From positions 29,142 through 51,155 of the forward strand of contig DEPS01000148.1 in the NCBI GenBank assembly GCA_002358875.1: a stretch of 22,014 bases of DNA, read 5' to 3'. The stretch comes from Lachnospiraceae bacterium UBA3386 (lineage in GTDB: Bacteria; Bacillota; Clostridia; Lachnospirales; Lachnospiraceae). A program made the position numbers and the translations under genes. Position 1 is the first letter of the stretch. Each line of letters starts with the position of its first letter. The notes beneath the pieces were generated by a model. That model was not told where the DNA came from. It saw only the letters and a list, made by a program, of their open reading frames with translations, and ran no database searches. This document shows, piece after piece, positions 1-7,208 of this stretch.

Positions 1-351
1 TCCGGACTGAGCTATACCATTGACAGTAAGGTAAGCAATCCCTGTCAACAGGACGAAAACGGCATGTTTTTGGGTGTAAAGGGAGAACGCAGAGTAAAGA
101 ATGTGAAGGTGGGAGAAGAACCTCTGGATCCAAAGAAGACCTATACACTTGCCAGCCACAGCTATATGCTGCTGAAAAACGGCGACGGATATACAATGTT
201 TGACGGCGCCCCTCTTCTGCAGGACCGCGTGAAGCTGGACAATCAGCTGCTGATTGATTATATCACAGGCACACTTGGAGGTGTGATCGGAGAGGGATAC
301 GAGAACCCTTACGGCCAGGGGCGTATTGAGGTCCTGGACAGCGGGGAATGA
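1..351 (+). CDS. 5'-nucleotidase / UshA-like metallophosphatase, C-terminal fragment (partial)
   Basis: The frame is open from base 1, so this is the last 116 codons of a larger gene that begins before the window. It matches the C-terminal substrate-binding domain of 5'-nucleotidases (5_nucleotid_C): the segment YTLASHSYMLLKNGDGYTMF has the family's conserved pattern of a small-residue run followed by GGDGY/NGDGYTMF, where the aromatic residue stacks on the nucleotide base. The family releases phosphate from extracellular nucleotides and usually has an N-terminal calcineurin-type phosphoesterase domain, which is outside the window. No LPxTG sorting signal or C-terminal membrane segment is visible, so this C-terminus gives no sign of wall anchoring. 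A strong terminator follows 57 bases after the stop, making this the last gene of its transcript. The family call is firm; substrate specificity cannot be judged. Confidence 0.85.
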   Translation, partial: SGLSYTIDSKVSNPCQQDENGMFLGVKGERRVKNVKVGEEPLDPKKTYTLASHSYMLLKNGDGYTMFDGAPLLQDRVKLDNQLLIDYITGTLGGVIGEGYENPYGQGRIEVLDSGE

Positions 352-407
352 GAAGCCGGGATTTCGGAAAGTGTAAATAAAAACCCCGGCCTTTCAAAAC
401 AGGAAAA

Positions 408-459
408 TAAAAAACCCTGCCCCTTCTCCTGTTGGTTCAGTGGAAGGGCAGGGTTTTTA
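408..459 (+). terminator. Rho-independent terminator after the 5'-nucleotidase gene
   Basis: A 13-bp perfect stem (AAAAACCCTGCCC against GGGCAGGGTTTTT) ends in a T-run at 454-458. The 5' arm starts with an A-run, so the structure could also terminate transcription from the other strand. Confidence 0.85.
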
Positions 460-546
460 TATCCTGACCATTAGGGAATGAAATATTGACAAAGACGGAT
501 AGTAACGCACAGGAAAAACGCACTGACTGGATTGGAGATATAAAAA

Positions 547-1320
547 ATGTCTGTAGAAAACGGCGAGTGGATCATGCGCGGTCTGGACTGGGATAACCCA
601 TACAGGATCCGCACCTGGCAGGAACTCGTAAACTGGATCAATGAAATCGGTTTTCTGCCGCTCTTCGGGAACGGAGTGGAAGGCTTTTCTGTAGAGGAAC
701 ACACATCTCCCCGCTTCTGGTGGTCCGGGGACAGAAGGGAAGATCCCTGGGAGTGGCGCGAGATCATGGCCGGAAGCGGGCAGGTCGCCTATGGAAAGTT
801 CTTTGATAAAAAGGCGGGCTTTATCAGCCTGGACTGGCTGCCGTTTTTTGTCAACTGCCGCAGGGCGGGTTATGATTTTGACGCCCGCTGGGAGGACGGC
901 CTCGCCGACAGGCGGGAAAAGAAGATCATGGATTTTTTCATGGGAGAGGATCCGGACGGGGATATTGTGTACAAAGAGAAGAAGATACTCTCGACAGACC
1001 TGAAAAAGGCGGCGGGCTTCGGAAAGAGCGGCGAGAAAAACTATCCCGGCGTGATCACGAACCTGCAGATGCAGACTTATCTGGTCATATCGGAGTTTGC
1101 CAGACGAAAGAATAAACGCGGGGCGGAGTACGGAATGTCTGTCTCGATCATGCTTCCCCCGGAAGCGGTCTGGGGCCGCGACCAGGTGACAGCAGCATAT
1201 TCCGAATCGCCGGTCAGGTCGTGGCAGAGGATCTATGATCACGTGAAGGAAATGTACCCGAACGCGGCGGACCGCGAGATCCTGCGGCTTGTCGGAAAAA
1301 TGCCGGATGCAGATCTGTAG
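547..1320 (+). CDS. AlkZ-related protein (conserved hypothetical)
   Basis: This is a 257-residue soluble protein with no signal peptide or membrane segment. GGAG at 534-537 supports the ATG at 547. It resembles clostridial proteins called AlkZ-related. Typical features are an N-terminal helix pair (residues 20-45), a Trp-rich stretch DPWEWREIM near residue 66, YGKFFDKKAGFIS near 81, a Tyr/Asp-rich segment GYDFDARWEDG near 108, and a basic half with LQMQTYLVISEF near 173. AlkZ/YcaQ proteins are winged-helix DNA glycosylases that unhook crosslinks. The characteristic catalytic QxQ pattern may correspond to the LQMQ at about 173-176, but I cannot confirm this without an alignment. The name rests on remembered family resemblance; a DNA-repair role is inference. 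It stands alone between two terminator-like or convergent boundaries. Confidence 0.6.
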   Translation: MSVENGEWIMRGLDWDNPYRIRTWQELVNWINEIGFLPLFGNGVEGFSVEEHTSPRFWWSGDRREDPWEWREIMAGSGQVAYGKFFDKKAGFISLDWLPFFVNCRRAGYDFDARWEDGLADRREKKIMDFFMGEDPDGDIVYKEKKILSTDLKKAAGFGKSGEKNYPGVITNLQMQTYLVISEFARRKNKRGAEYGMSVSIMLPPEAVWGRDQVTAAYSESPVRSWQRIYDHVKEMYPNAADREILRLVGKMPDADL

Positions 1321-1372
1321 AAAGTTCCGGGGGAGGCCTTAAATCACTGCTGACCGCCCTTTTGCGGCCCGC

Positions 1373-2392
1373 TTATTTCATTATCAGAGCGAGGATGAAG
1401 GAAATGCCGAGCGCCGCAGCCTGCTGCCGCCAGTACATGGAAAAGAGAGCGACGATCTCTCTTGCCAGAGCATTTGGCCAGAAATACCATTTTGTCACAC
1501 TGGCAAGGCCCTCTGCGTCGAGCCCGGCTTTTCTGGCCAGAATGCCGCTTCGGAGGACATGGAAGTTTGTCGTCACGAAGCATACCTTTGCGTCCGGCTT
1601 TACCTGGTCGATGATTTTCTTTGAAAAAAGCATATTTTCGTGAGTGTTGAAGGATGCCTTTTCCGAAAGGACTTCATTTTGCTCCGCGCCGTGCGACAGC
1701 AGATAGAATTCCATGGCGGATCCCTCGCTCATGATCTCGTCCGGCCCCTGCCCGCCTGTGGGAATATAGTGGGCCTGCTTTTCCGTCGCCCTCTCCTGAT
1801 CCCAGGCGAAGCGGATGGCGCGGTTTGTTCTTCCCTTCAAGAGCGGAAGCAGGCCTCCCTGTCTGCTGATGGAACAGCCCGGTATGATGACAAAATCCTT
1901 GTCATATGCCGGCTTGTGCTTTGCTGCAATCAGCGCCGCCAGGAGCATGCCGGACAGGATAAAGTTCACATAGCACCCGAACAGCTCCGCAAATCTGCAC
2001 AGCAGGCCGGTTTCGTTAAGCATTTTCGACAATGCCAGGCAGATCAGATTTCCCGTGATCCATCCGATTCCCAGAACCACGCCTACAGTATTTTTTGCCT
2101 GAAAGCCCTCATGGCGTAACAGCGAGACACAGCTGACTCCCATAAATACGGTCAGGACAGAAGATATGACGGTGAAGATCCTGAGTATGTCCCTGGGCAC
2201 CAGCAGCTGTCTGAAGAGTATCAGTGAAAGCAGCTGAAAGAGGACCAGGACGGCAATGCCGCAGGTAATAATTCCTGCATAAGAATACAGGAGTTTTATT
2301 TTAAGCCGCCGGATGAGCGTGTCTTTTTTTATTGCGACCTTATCCGCGGTATCTTTATTCAGGGTGTTTTTGAACACTGTATCTCTATCCAC
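1373..2392 (-). CDS. YdcF/SanA-type DUF218 membrane protein
   Basis: This is a 339-residue protein read from a GTG start at 2392, with GGAGA about 12 bases upstream. The N-terminal half has about four hydrophobic helices (roughly residues 38-60, 70-90, 103-123 and 134-155). The DUF218 domain follows at about 168-310, with its usual marks: VIIPGCSI at the first strand, GGQGPDEIMSEG, the small-residue and acidic run leading to STHEN-like FNTHENM, and TTNFHVLRSG. A short hydrophobic segment closes the chain. Relatives (ElyC, SanA, YdcF) affect cell-envelope or peptidoglycan precursor metabolism, and the exact reaction is unknown. It converges with the AlkZ-related gene on the other strand, with only 52 bases between the two stop codons. 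Family call firm, function not. Confidence 0.85.
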   Translation of the reverse strand: MDRDTVFKNTLNKDTADKVAIKKDTLIRRLKIKLLYSYAGIITCGIAVLVLFQLLSLILFRQLLVPRDILRIFTVISSVLTVFMGVSCVSLLRHEGFQAKNTVGVVLGIGWITGNLICLALSKMLNETGLLCRFAELFGCYVNFILSGMLLAALIAAKHKPAYDKDFVIIPGCSISRQGGLLPLLKGRTNRAIRFAWDQERATEKQAHYIPTGGQGPDEIMSEGSAMEFYLLSHGAEQNEVLSEKASFNTHENMLFSKKIIDQVKPDAKVCFVTTNFHVLRSGILARKAGLDAEGLASVTKWYFWPNALAREIVALFSMYWRQQAAALGISFILALIMK

Positions 2393-2675
2393 TATGTTTA
2401 TTTCTCCAATCCGGTCTGCAAAATTTCCATATCCCTTCCGCCTTCCGGAGGATGTTTATTACCTGCGTTTCAAGGCTGATGCAGTCAATATCTCCGGAAA
2501 GAGGGTTAAAACAACTTTATCATGGCACAAATAATGTTTTCTTGCAATCTTTCGCAGTATTCTTTTTCTTTAAGTGCGTAAGGCTTCACTTGTGAAAGGG
2601 TTTCTGATAAACTTTGACAGAAGTATAACTGAACTGCTGCCGTAAGTTCCTAAAAAAGACGGGGAGGGCAGAAAG

Positions 2676-3185
2676 ATGCCAAAATCTTCATCAAGAGAAA
2701 ATAAGAACATCTATTTCCGCCTCAGAGAGGAGCTGGGCCTGACCCGCGAGGAGGCCAGCGAAGCCCTGAAGGGCATTACAGCGGACCGCATTGAGAAAAT
2801 TGAAAATGAGCGCTCCCTGCCGCATCCCGACGAGATCCTTCTGATGTCGGAGGGCTACAAAGCGCCTCATCTGTGCAACTATTACTGCGCGAATGTGTGC
2901 CCCATCGGAAAACAATATGTCCCGGAGGTCAGGGTCAAGGATCTCTCCAGGATCGTCCTCGAAATGCTTGCTTCTCTGAATTCCGCACAGAAAATGCAGG
3001 AGAGGCTGATCGAGATTACTGCTGACGGAGAGATCCAGGAAGATGAGATCGCCGATTTCGTACAGATACAGGCGACTCTTGAAAAGATCTCGATCACGGT
3101 CGAGACCCTGCAGCTCTGGTCTGAACAGATGCTTGCAGAAGGAAAGATCGACCGTAAGCTGTATGAAAGCAGCAGATCGACATAA
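2676..3185 (+). CDS. XRE-family helix-turn-helix regulator with Cys-x3-Cys-x3-Cys motif
   Basis: This is a 169-residue protein with GGGGAGG 9-15 bases upstream of the ATG. Residues 11-57 form an XRE-type helix-turn-helix (LREELGLTREEASEAL, then an IEKIENERS recognition/third-helix region). A compact cysteine motif, CNYYCANVCPIG, follows with Cys67, Cys71 and Cys75. The rest, about residues 85-165, is a predicted helical, probably coiled or oligomerising domain rich in Glu, Leu and Ile. The same layout occurs in many Lachnospiraceae proteins of this length. The cysteines could bind a metal or cluster, or sense redox state; this is inference. The gene is monocistronic: a terminator lies about 105 bases after the stop. 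No target genes can be named. Confidence 0.85.
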   Translation: MPKSSSRENKNIYFRLREELGLTREEASEALKGITADRIEKIENERSLPHPDEILLMSEGYKAPHLCNYYCANVCPIGKQYVPEVRVKDLSRIVLEMLASLNSAQKMQERLIEITADGEIQEDEIADFVQIQATLEKISITVETLQLWSEQMLAEGKIDRKLYESSRST

Positions 3186-3480
3186 CCACCAAATTAATTT
3201 AGACCTGTACGGATGCATTCTGCATTTTACAGGCGCGGCAAAGCGGTTTAACCGTACAGTTGGAATTGTTTATATATGCCGGATTTGAAGGGCGCCCCGG
3301 GGGATTCCGATTCACTTCCGGGGTGCTTTTTCTCTGTTTCGGCAGAAAAATGACGTCCAAATTCGCTGTTCCGGCGGTTTATAATGTGATGTAATTGGTT
3401 TATGATTGGCCTGACAGACAAAGAGCAGGCTGCCGATCAGGCATAGGAAAAAGAGGATAGAAAAAAGAGGAAAGAAAAAA
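3186..3480. other. Gene-free stretch after the XRE regulator
   Basis: No coding frame with a ribosome binding site is seen in these 295 bases. They hold a short inverted repeat, CTGTACGG (3205-3212) against CCGTACAG (3252-3259), then the terminator at 3291-3332. The last 60 bases are purine-rich and contain the GAGG ribosome binding site of the next small gene. A promoter for the small-gene pair should lie in 3340-3440, but no clear -35/-10 pair was recognised. Confidence 0.5.
3291..3332 (+). terminator. Rho-independent terminator
   Basis: The stem GCGCCCCGG (3292-3300) pairs with CCGGGGTGC (3318-3326), with one G-T pair, and is followed directly by TTTTTCT. It closes the XRE regulator transcript. 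Confidence 0.8.
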
Positions 3481-3642
3481 TGGACATAAAAACCAGGGTC
3501 CTTACCGCCCGGCTTTTGGAAAAACTCGACAGAAAGCCTGCATACGCACAGCGGCTTGGGATCACTGTTGAGAATACGGGCGGAAAAAAAGAAACGGGTA
3601 AAAAACAGATTTATTTAAAAGGAGGCATGAACCATGAATAAG
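3481..3642 (+). CDS. Small conserved hypothetical protein (53 residues)
   Basis: An ATG at 3481 follows a GAGG-containing purine run and opens a 53-codon frame ending at 3642. The protein begins MDIKTRVLTARLLEKLDRKP, an amphipathic basic helix, and ends in a Lys/Gly-rich tail. Similar short proteins with the KTRVLTARL start are found in clostridial genomes, as far as I recall, with no known role. The stop codon overlaps the start of the next small gene (ATGAATAA), so the two are probably translationally coupled. A strong AAAGGAGG for the downstream gene lies inside this frame. It is cytoplasmic by composition. Gene status is likely but not proven; function unknown. Confidence 0.6.
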
Positions 3643-3816
3643 GCTCTTAAGATATTGCTGTTTGCTGCACTGTGTCTGTATGTCTTTTCACCTGTGGACT
3701 GCGCTCCCGGTCCTGTTGATGATCTGATCCTTATCCTCGTGTATGCTGTCTTTAATCGAAGGAAAGCGGGGCCGGTCGGAATGATCGGGGAGGCCGGTAC
3801 ATCTCAGGATGCATAG
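3634..3816 (+). CDS. Small YkvA/DUF1232-like membrane protein
   Basis: This is a 60-residue protein with AAAGGAGG about 8 bases before the ATG. A single hydrophobic segment (residues 4-20) leads into FSPVDCAPGPVDDLILIL. This closely follows the YkvA/DUF1232 core, in which a transmembrane hairpin carries sP(V/I)DlxPg and a Asp-Asp pair. The protein is about half the usual YkvA length, keeping only the core hairpin and a short polar tail, and may be a minimal stand-alone version. It overlaps the preceding small gene by nine bases and is probably coupled to it. YkvA proteins have no settled biochemical role. Family resemblance is good and function is open. Confidence 0.65.
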   Translation: MNKALKILLFAALCLYVFSPVDCAPGPVDDLILILVYAVFNRRKAGPVGMIGEAGTSQDA

Positions 3817-3846
3817 GAAAACTTCAGGGGAATTAAGATTGAATGT

Positions 3847-3900
3847 TTATACAAGCGTGACATTAATACCGCGCTGATGGCGGTTATGACATTTGTATAA
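3847..3900. repeat. Imperfect palindrome between small genes
   Basis: Outer arms TTATACAA (3847-3854) and TTGTATAA (3893-3900) and inner arms ACCGC (3868-3872) and GCGGT (3880-3884) enclose partly matching sequence. A T-run, GTTTTTAATT, follows, so it may act as a terminator for the small-gene pair. It could also be a small fold-back element. Confidence 0.5.
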
Positions 3901-3960
3901 GTTTTTAATTATGTGCGGCGGCAAAATTTTCAGACCGCATTTGTGATGAAAGGAAAAACC

Positions 3961-4176
3961 ATGATTATTTTGATTTCTATTGTTCTGTTAGTTCTGTTTC
4001 TGAAAATCGTGGGAATGATATTCGGCGCGGGCCTTCATCTTCTTGGCTGGCTGTTCAGCGGACTGGGATTTATCATTTCTATTATTCTTGCGGTATCCTT
4101 TATTGGGGTCTTCTATTATGCGCTGCCGGTACTTTTGATCGTCGGTGTGCTGTTGATTGCGCTCAAGCCTTTTTGA
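3961..4176 (+). CDS. Small hydrophobic membrane protein (71 residues)
   Basis: I chose the ATG at 3961 because AAAGGA lies six bases upstream; an upstream in-frame GTG at 3913 lacks such a site. The product is almost entirely hydrophobic: residues 1-18, 20-50 and 52-69 form two or three membrane helices separated by a GAGLHLLGW turn. There are no catalytic motifs. It resembles the short envelope-stress membrane proteins found near phage-shock genes, but no phage-shock gene is present here, so that link is only a suggestion. Its stop lies just before the 22-bp repeats that mark the start of the decayed folE region. Confidence 0.6.
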   Translation: MIILISIVLLVLFLKIVGMIFGAGLHLLGWLFSGLGFIISIILAVSFIGVFYYALPVLLIVGVLLIALKPF

Positions 4177-4196
4177 CCATTCCAGAGGACAACGGC

Positions 4197-4263
4197 GGGA
4201 TTTTTCAAAGCATTGCTGCAGGATTTTTAAACGGTTTCGACAGGATTTTTCAAAGCACACTGA
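4197..4263 (+). repeat. Three degenerate tandem repeats of about 22 bp
   Basis: Units start at 4197, 4220 and 4242, each beginning (A/G)GGATTTTT; the first and third continue CAAAGCA. They sit exactly between the small membrane gene and the first recognisable folE codon, and may mark the junction where the folE N-terminus was lost. Confidence 0.6.
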
Positions 4264-4273
4264 GAGCAGTGGG

Positions 4274-4639
4274 CTGGTCATCGAGAGGAACATTCGCTTT
4301 TACTCCCTGTGCGAGCATCATCTTATGCCCTTCTGGGGGTATGTTCACATCGCCTATCTGCCTGATGGCAAGGTGACGGGACTGAGCAAGCTGGCCCGGA
4401 CGGTAGAGGTTTTTGCCCGCCGCCCCCAGATTCAGGAAAATCTGACACATCAGATCATGGACGCCATGGTCCGGGTGCTGCATCCCAAAGGAGTGATGGT
4501 GGTGGTTGAGGCTGAGCATATGTGTATGTCCATGCGTGGAATCAAGAAGGATGGGGCCAGGACGGTGACCACGGCGGTAGACGGCTCTCTGGAAAAAGAT
4601 ACCGCTTTCCAGAACACCTTCCTGCAATCCCTGGGTTAA
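4274..4639 (+). pseudogene. folE: GTP cyclohydrolase I (FolE), N-terminally truncated remnant
   Basis: The C-terminal 120 residues of GTP cyclohydrolase I are well preserved: the zinc-binding CEHH motif, GYVHIAYLPDGKVTGLSKLA, the VEVFARRPQIQE segment, and VEAEHMCMSMRGI with the third zinc-ligand Cys. FolE opens the guanine ring of GTP to give 7,8-dihydroneopterin triphosphate, the first step of folate and pterin synthesis. The usual N-terminal helical region, about 65-75 residues, is missing. Upstream in the same frame there is only unrelated sequence encoded by the 22-bp repeats. An ATG at 4157 opens the frame, but it overlaps the preceding gene and lacks a good ribosome binding site. The product would probably be inactive. 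It is followed closely by the broken glycosyltransferase and the RibD-HD fusion, a likely former operon. Confidence 0.85.
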
Positions 4640-4649
4640 GGTGACGGCT

Positions 4650-5335
4650 ATGGGAAATAATCTTCGTATATTATTTCTGGTGGATTTTTTCAGCTTTCTA
4701 GGGGGAACGGAGGCCGTCAACTTCGCTCTGCTGAAAGGACTGAATGCGCGGGGGCATGAACTGATGGTGTGCGTGGGGGAGAAACCCTCTTTTCCCATGT
4801 GGCCGGACCGAATCAGGGAATTGGGCATCCCCTTCTATACTTCGGAGACACCCTATCAGCAGACCCAGGCATTGGATGCGGAGCGAACGTTCATAGCGGA
4901 GCAGGTTGGGCCGCTGGCACAGAAGAAGATCTTGGCCTTATGGGGAATGTTGTGTTTGAGGGGACATTTCCTCCTGTGACAGGTTTGTCTGAGTTGGCAA
5001 AGCGCCACCGCATTTTCGTTCAGCCCTCTCTGTTTGAAAGCGTCCCAAACGCCATGATTGAACTGCTGCTATGGAAGAAAGCCTTTGTGGCTTCCCGGGT
5101 GGGTGGAATCCCGGAGCTGATCCACCCGGAGCAATGCGAAGGCCTTCTGGTAGAGCCTGCCTCCACGGACCAGTTGGCCGCCGCCCTTGTTCGGCTGTTG
5201 AGGAACCCGGCCTTAGCGGACAGTATGGCGGAAAAGTCCTATCTGTCCGTCCGTAAAATCTACGACTATGAGGCTATTATCACCCGCTACGAGGCGGTGT
5301 TGCAAGCTGCGGCGAAAGGGAGGTCTGGCCGATGA
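4650..5335 (+). pseudogene. GT4-type glycosyltransferase with internal deletion and frameshift
   Basis: The first frame, from the ATG at 4650 with AAGGTG upstream, encodes the N-terminal Rossmann half of a family-4 glycosyltransferase: NLRILFLVDFFSFLGGTEA, then RGHELMVCVGEK, ending near QVGPLAQKK (about 4930). The C-terminal half continues in another frame: NVVFEGT, then IFVQPSLFESVPNAMIE and KAFVASRVGGIPELI, the sugar-nucleotide-binding E-x7-E region of this family. About 110-130 central residues are missing, given a normal length near 370. Family members transfer a sugar from a nucleotide donor to lipid, protein or small-molecule acceptors. The second frame's stop overlaps the next ATG (ATGA), so an operon with the RibD-HD gene is likely. 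The acceptor is unknown; the folE neighbour hints at a pterin. Confidence 0.8.
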
Positions 5336-6342
5336 AACTGATCCTATACATGGTCATGAGTGCTGACGGAGTGGTGGCGAAGGATGCGCATACAGACATC
5401 CGCGCCTGGTCATCCGCCGAAGATCACGCCTTTTTTATGCAACAGGCGGAGGCCTGCGACGCCGTCGTTATGGGCCGTCGATCCTACAATTCAGAGGTGA
5501 AATGCGACAGAATCTATTTGCTGACCCATGATTCGTCGGTTTCGATCCACAGTGCCCGCGTCCAAATCCTGTCCGGCGATGTTCGGGATATTTACGCCCG
5601 GATCGCGTCCGACGGCAATCACCGGGTGGCGCTGTTGGGTGGACCTGCCACCAACCACGCCTTTCTGAAGGAAAATCTGGTGGATGAAATTTTTCTGACC
5701 ATTGAGCCTGTCCTGCTGGGAACAGGCTTGCGCCTGAGCGCGGGGGAACTGGACTCCAGGTGGATATTGGCGAATCTCATTCCTCTGAATCAGGCGGGAA
5801 CGGTGGTGATGCACTATCGAAGGATTGGAGAGACCCCTGTATCAATCTCAGAACAAACGGAGAAACGCTGGCGGGGCATTTTGCGCCATCCACTCTTTCT
5901 GAAGATCCTAAATCAGTTAGAGCAAATGGAAGGGGACCGTGTCTTTTGTAAACATGACTTGCCCCATTTTCTTGATACAGCCAGAATCTTATATACAATG
6001 GTTCTGGAAGGCGGGTACCCGTACTCCATGGATTTAGCCTACGGCGCGGGGCTTCTCCATGACATAGGACGGTATATCGAGTACACCGGGGGGACGCCCC
6101 ATGAGATTGCCGCAGAGCCAGTTGTACGAGAGATTTTGGGCCAGTGCAGCTATACCGAGGTCGAGATCGACGAGATCGTCCGAGCCATTTCCGCTCATGG
6201 AGAAAAAGATGCTTCCTCTTTTGGTTCCCTGGGAGAGTTGCTGTATCGAGCGGACAAAACCGGCCGCCCCTGCTGCCACTGCTCTGCGGCAGAAGACTGT
6301 TATTGGCCTGAAGAGCGAAAGCAGAACAGTCTGTCCTACTGA
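5332..6342 (+). CDS. RibD C-terminal (DHFR-like) reductase fused to HD-domain hydrolase
   Basis: This is a 336-residue fusion. Residues 1-163 are a RibD_C/DHFR-like reductase: the start LILYMVMSADGVVAK, the VVMGRRSYN segment, VALLGGPATNHAFL at the NADPH site, and VDEIFLTIEPVLLGTG. Residues 180-336 are an HD hydrolase: His208 in CKHD, the His243-Asp244 pair in LLHDIGRY, TPHEIA with His257, and AISAHG with His289. A Cys-rich tail follows (Cys314, 315, 317 and 323, then YWPEERK). Stand-alone HD proteins with this tail occur in clostridial folate operons beside folE, folP and folBK. With folE just upstream, a role in pterin or folate metabolism is plausible, with the reductase half acting as a dihydrofolate or pterin reductase and the HD half removing phosphate. 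This is inference. Its ATG overlaps the glycosyltransferase stop. Confidence 0.85.
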   Translation: MKLILYMVMSADGVVAKDAHTDIRAWSSAEDHAFFMQQAEACDAVVMGRRSYNSEVKCDRIYLLTHDSSVSIHSARVQILSGDVRDIYARIASDGNHRVALLGGPATNHAFLKENLVDEIFLTIEPVLLGTGLRLSAGELDSRWILANLIPLNQAGTVVMHYRRIGETPVSISEQTEKRWRGILRHPLFLKILNQLEQMEGDRVFCKHDLPHFLDTARILYTMVLEGGYPYSMDLAYGAGLLHDIGRYIEYTGGTPHEIAAEPVVREILGQCSYTEVEIDEIVRAISAHGEKDASSFGSLGELLYRADKTGRPCCHCSAAEDCYWPEERKQNSLSY

Positions 6343-6364
6343 ATGAAAGCCCCTATCATTTACT

Positions 6365-6427
6365 GTAAAAGTTCGATCAAGCGATTGCGGGAGCATGGCC
6401 CCGCCATGCGGAGCAATCAACTTTTAC
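6365..6427. repeat. Bulged hairpin downstream of the RibD-HD gene
   Basis: Perfect outer arms GTAAAAGTT (6365-6373) and AACTTTTAC (6419-6427) enclose GATTGC/GCAATC and GCATGG/CCATGC, with a nine-base bulge at 6374-6382 and a five-base loop. It follows the RibD-HD stop and could be a terminator, although the T-run is interrupted, or a small fold-back element. Confidence 0.55.
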
Positions 6428-6513
6428 TCTTTTGGTGGAGGCAGTCGCGCTGCCATGGCAGTTTACTGTGAAAAGTTATGAAATGACAAAGGAGCATTTG
6501 GAGAGTAAAGCTA

Positions 6514-7062
6514 GTGAAACGAAAAACAGCCAGGGAAATCCTCGTAGAATCCTTCCGGGAGCTTGCCGGAAGCAAGCCGGTGGATAAAATCACTGTCCCG
6601 AATATTATAGAAAACTGCGGTTACTCAAAAACCACCTTTTATCGGTTATTTAAAGATAAATACGATCTGATGGCCTGGGATTACGCTCAAAGGCTGCAGG
6701 CAATCGTGGGTCAGACCGAAAAAGCAGACTACGAGTGGAAGCAAATACTGTGGGATGTCGCCTTGCTTTACAACGAGCAGAAAGACTATCTGAGAAACCT
6801 GCTCCTGCATACAAGCGGCTATGAGCCCTTTTCAAGGCACATGAAGCAGCTTCATATCGAAGGCTTAATAAAGTGTGTTCTTGATGCATCCGGCCTGGAG
6901 GAGCTGGATGTTAAGACAAAGATGTATGTACGAACTTATTGTCAGGGATCCGTGGATCTGGGCTGCGATTGGATCATGGGTACATTTCAGGTGACGCCTG
7001 AGGAATTGGCGGCAGTTTTTGAGGACTGCCTGCCGGTTCCTCTTCATAAATACCTTCTTTGA
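6514..7062 (+). CDS. TetR/AcrR-family transcriptional regulator
   Basis: This is a 182-residue protein with a GTG start at 6514 and GGAGAG about ten bases upstream. The N-terminal TetR helix-turn-helix spans residues 8-52: ILVESFRELAG, then VDKITVPNIIENCGYSKTTFYRLFKDKYDLM, with the typical TFYxxFxxK(Y/E)DL recognition-helix pattern. The rest is a helical ligand/dimer domain of the TetR_C type found in dihydroxyacetone-kinase-regulator-like proteins (WDYAQRL, LLLHTSGYEPFSRHM). It is followed by a strong terminator and so is probably monocistronic. The ZIP transporter downstream is separated by that terminator, and no operator is recognisable. Ligand and targets are unknown. Confidence 0.9.
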   Translation: MKRKTAREILVESFRELAGSKPVDKITVPNIIENCGYSKTTFYRLFKDKYDLMAWDYAQRLQAIVGQTEKADYEWKQILWDVALLYNEQKDYLRNLLLHTSGYEPFSRHMKQLHIEGLIKCVLDASGLEELDVKTKMYVRTYCQGSVDLGCDWIMGTFQVTPEELAAVFEDCLPVPLHKYLL

Positions 7063-7081
7063 AAAACAGAACTAATTAAGG

Positions 7082-7108
7082 AAAAAGTCCCGTTATGGGA
7101 CTTTTTTC
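7082..7108 (+). terminator. Rho-independent terminator after the TetR gene
   Basis: AAAAAGTCCC and GGGACTTTTTT form a perfect hairpin around a five-base loop, 20 bases after the TetR stop. The A-run on the 5' arm allows bidirectional action. Confidence 0.9.
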
Positions 7109-7208
7109 GATATGTATAAATTGAAAACCTCTCTCATTTCCGTTTAGAATAGTTGTGCACGATATGTTGTGAGGATGGTGCTTCGGGAATTCGGAGGCAT
7201 GACAGAAG

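Noticed and set aside
457..1242. Long open frame on the minus strand opposite the AlkZ-related gene
   Set aside because: It is antisense to a well-supported gene with a ribosome binding site. Its translation is rich in Arg, Pro and His with no domain pattern, and it reads through a terminator stem.
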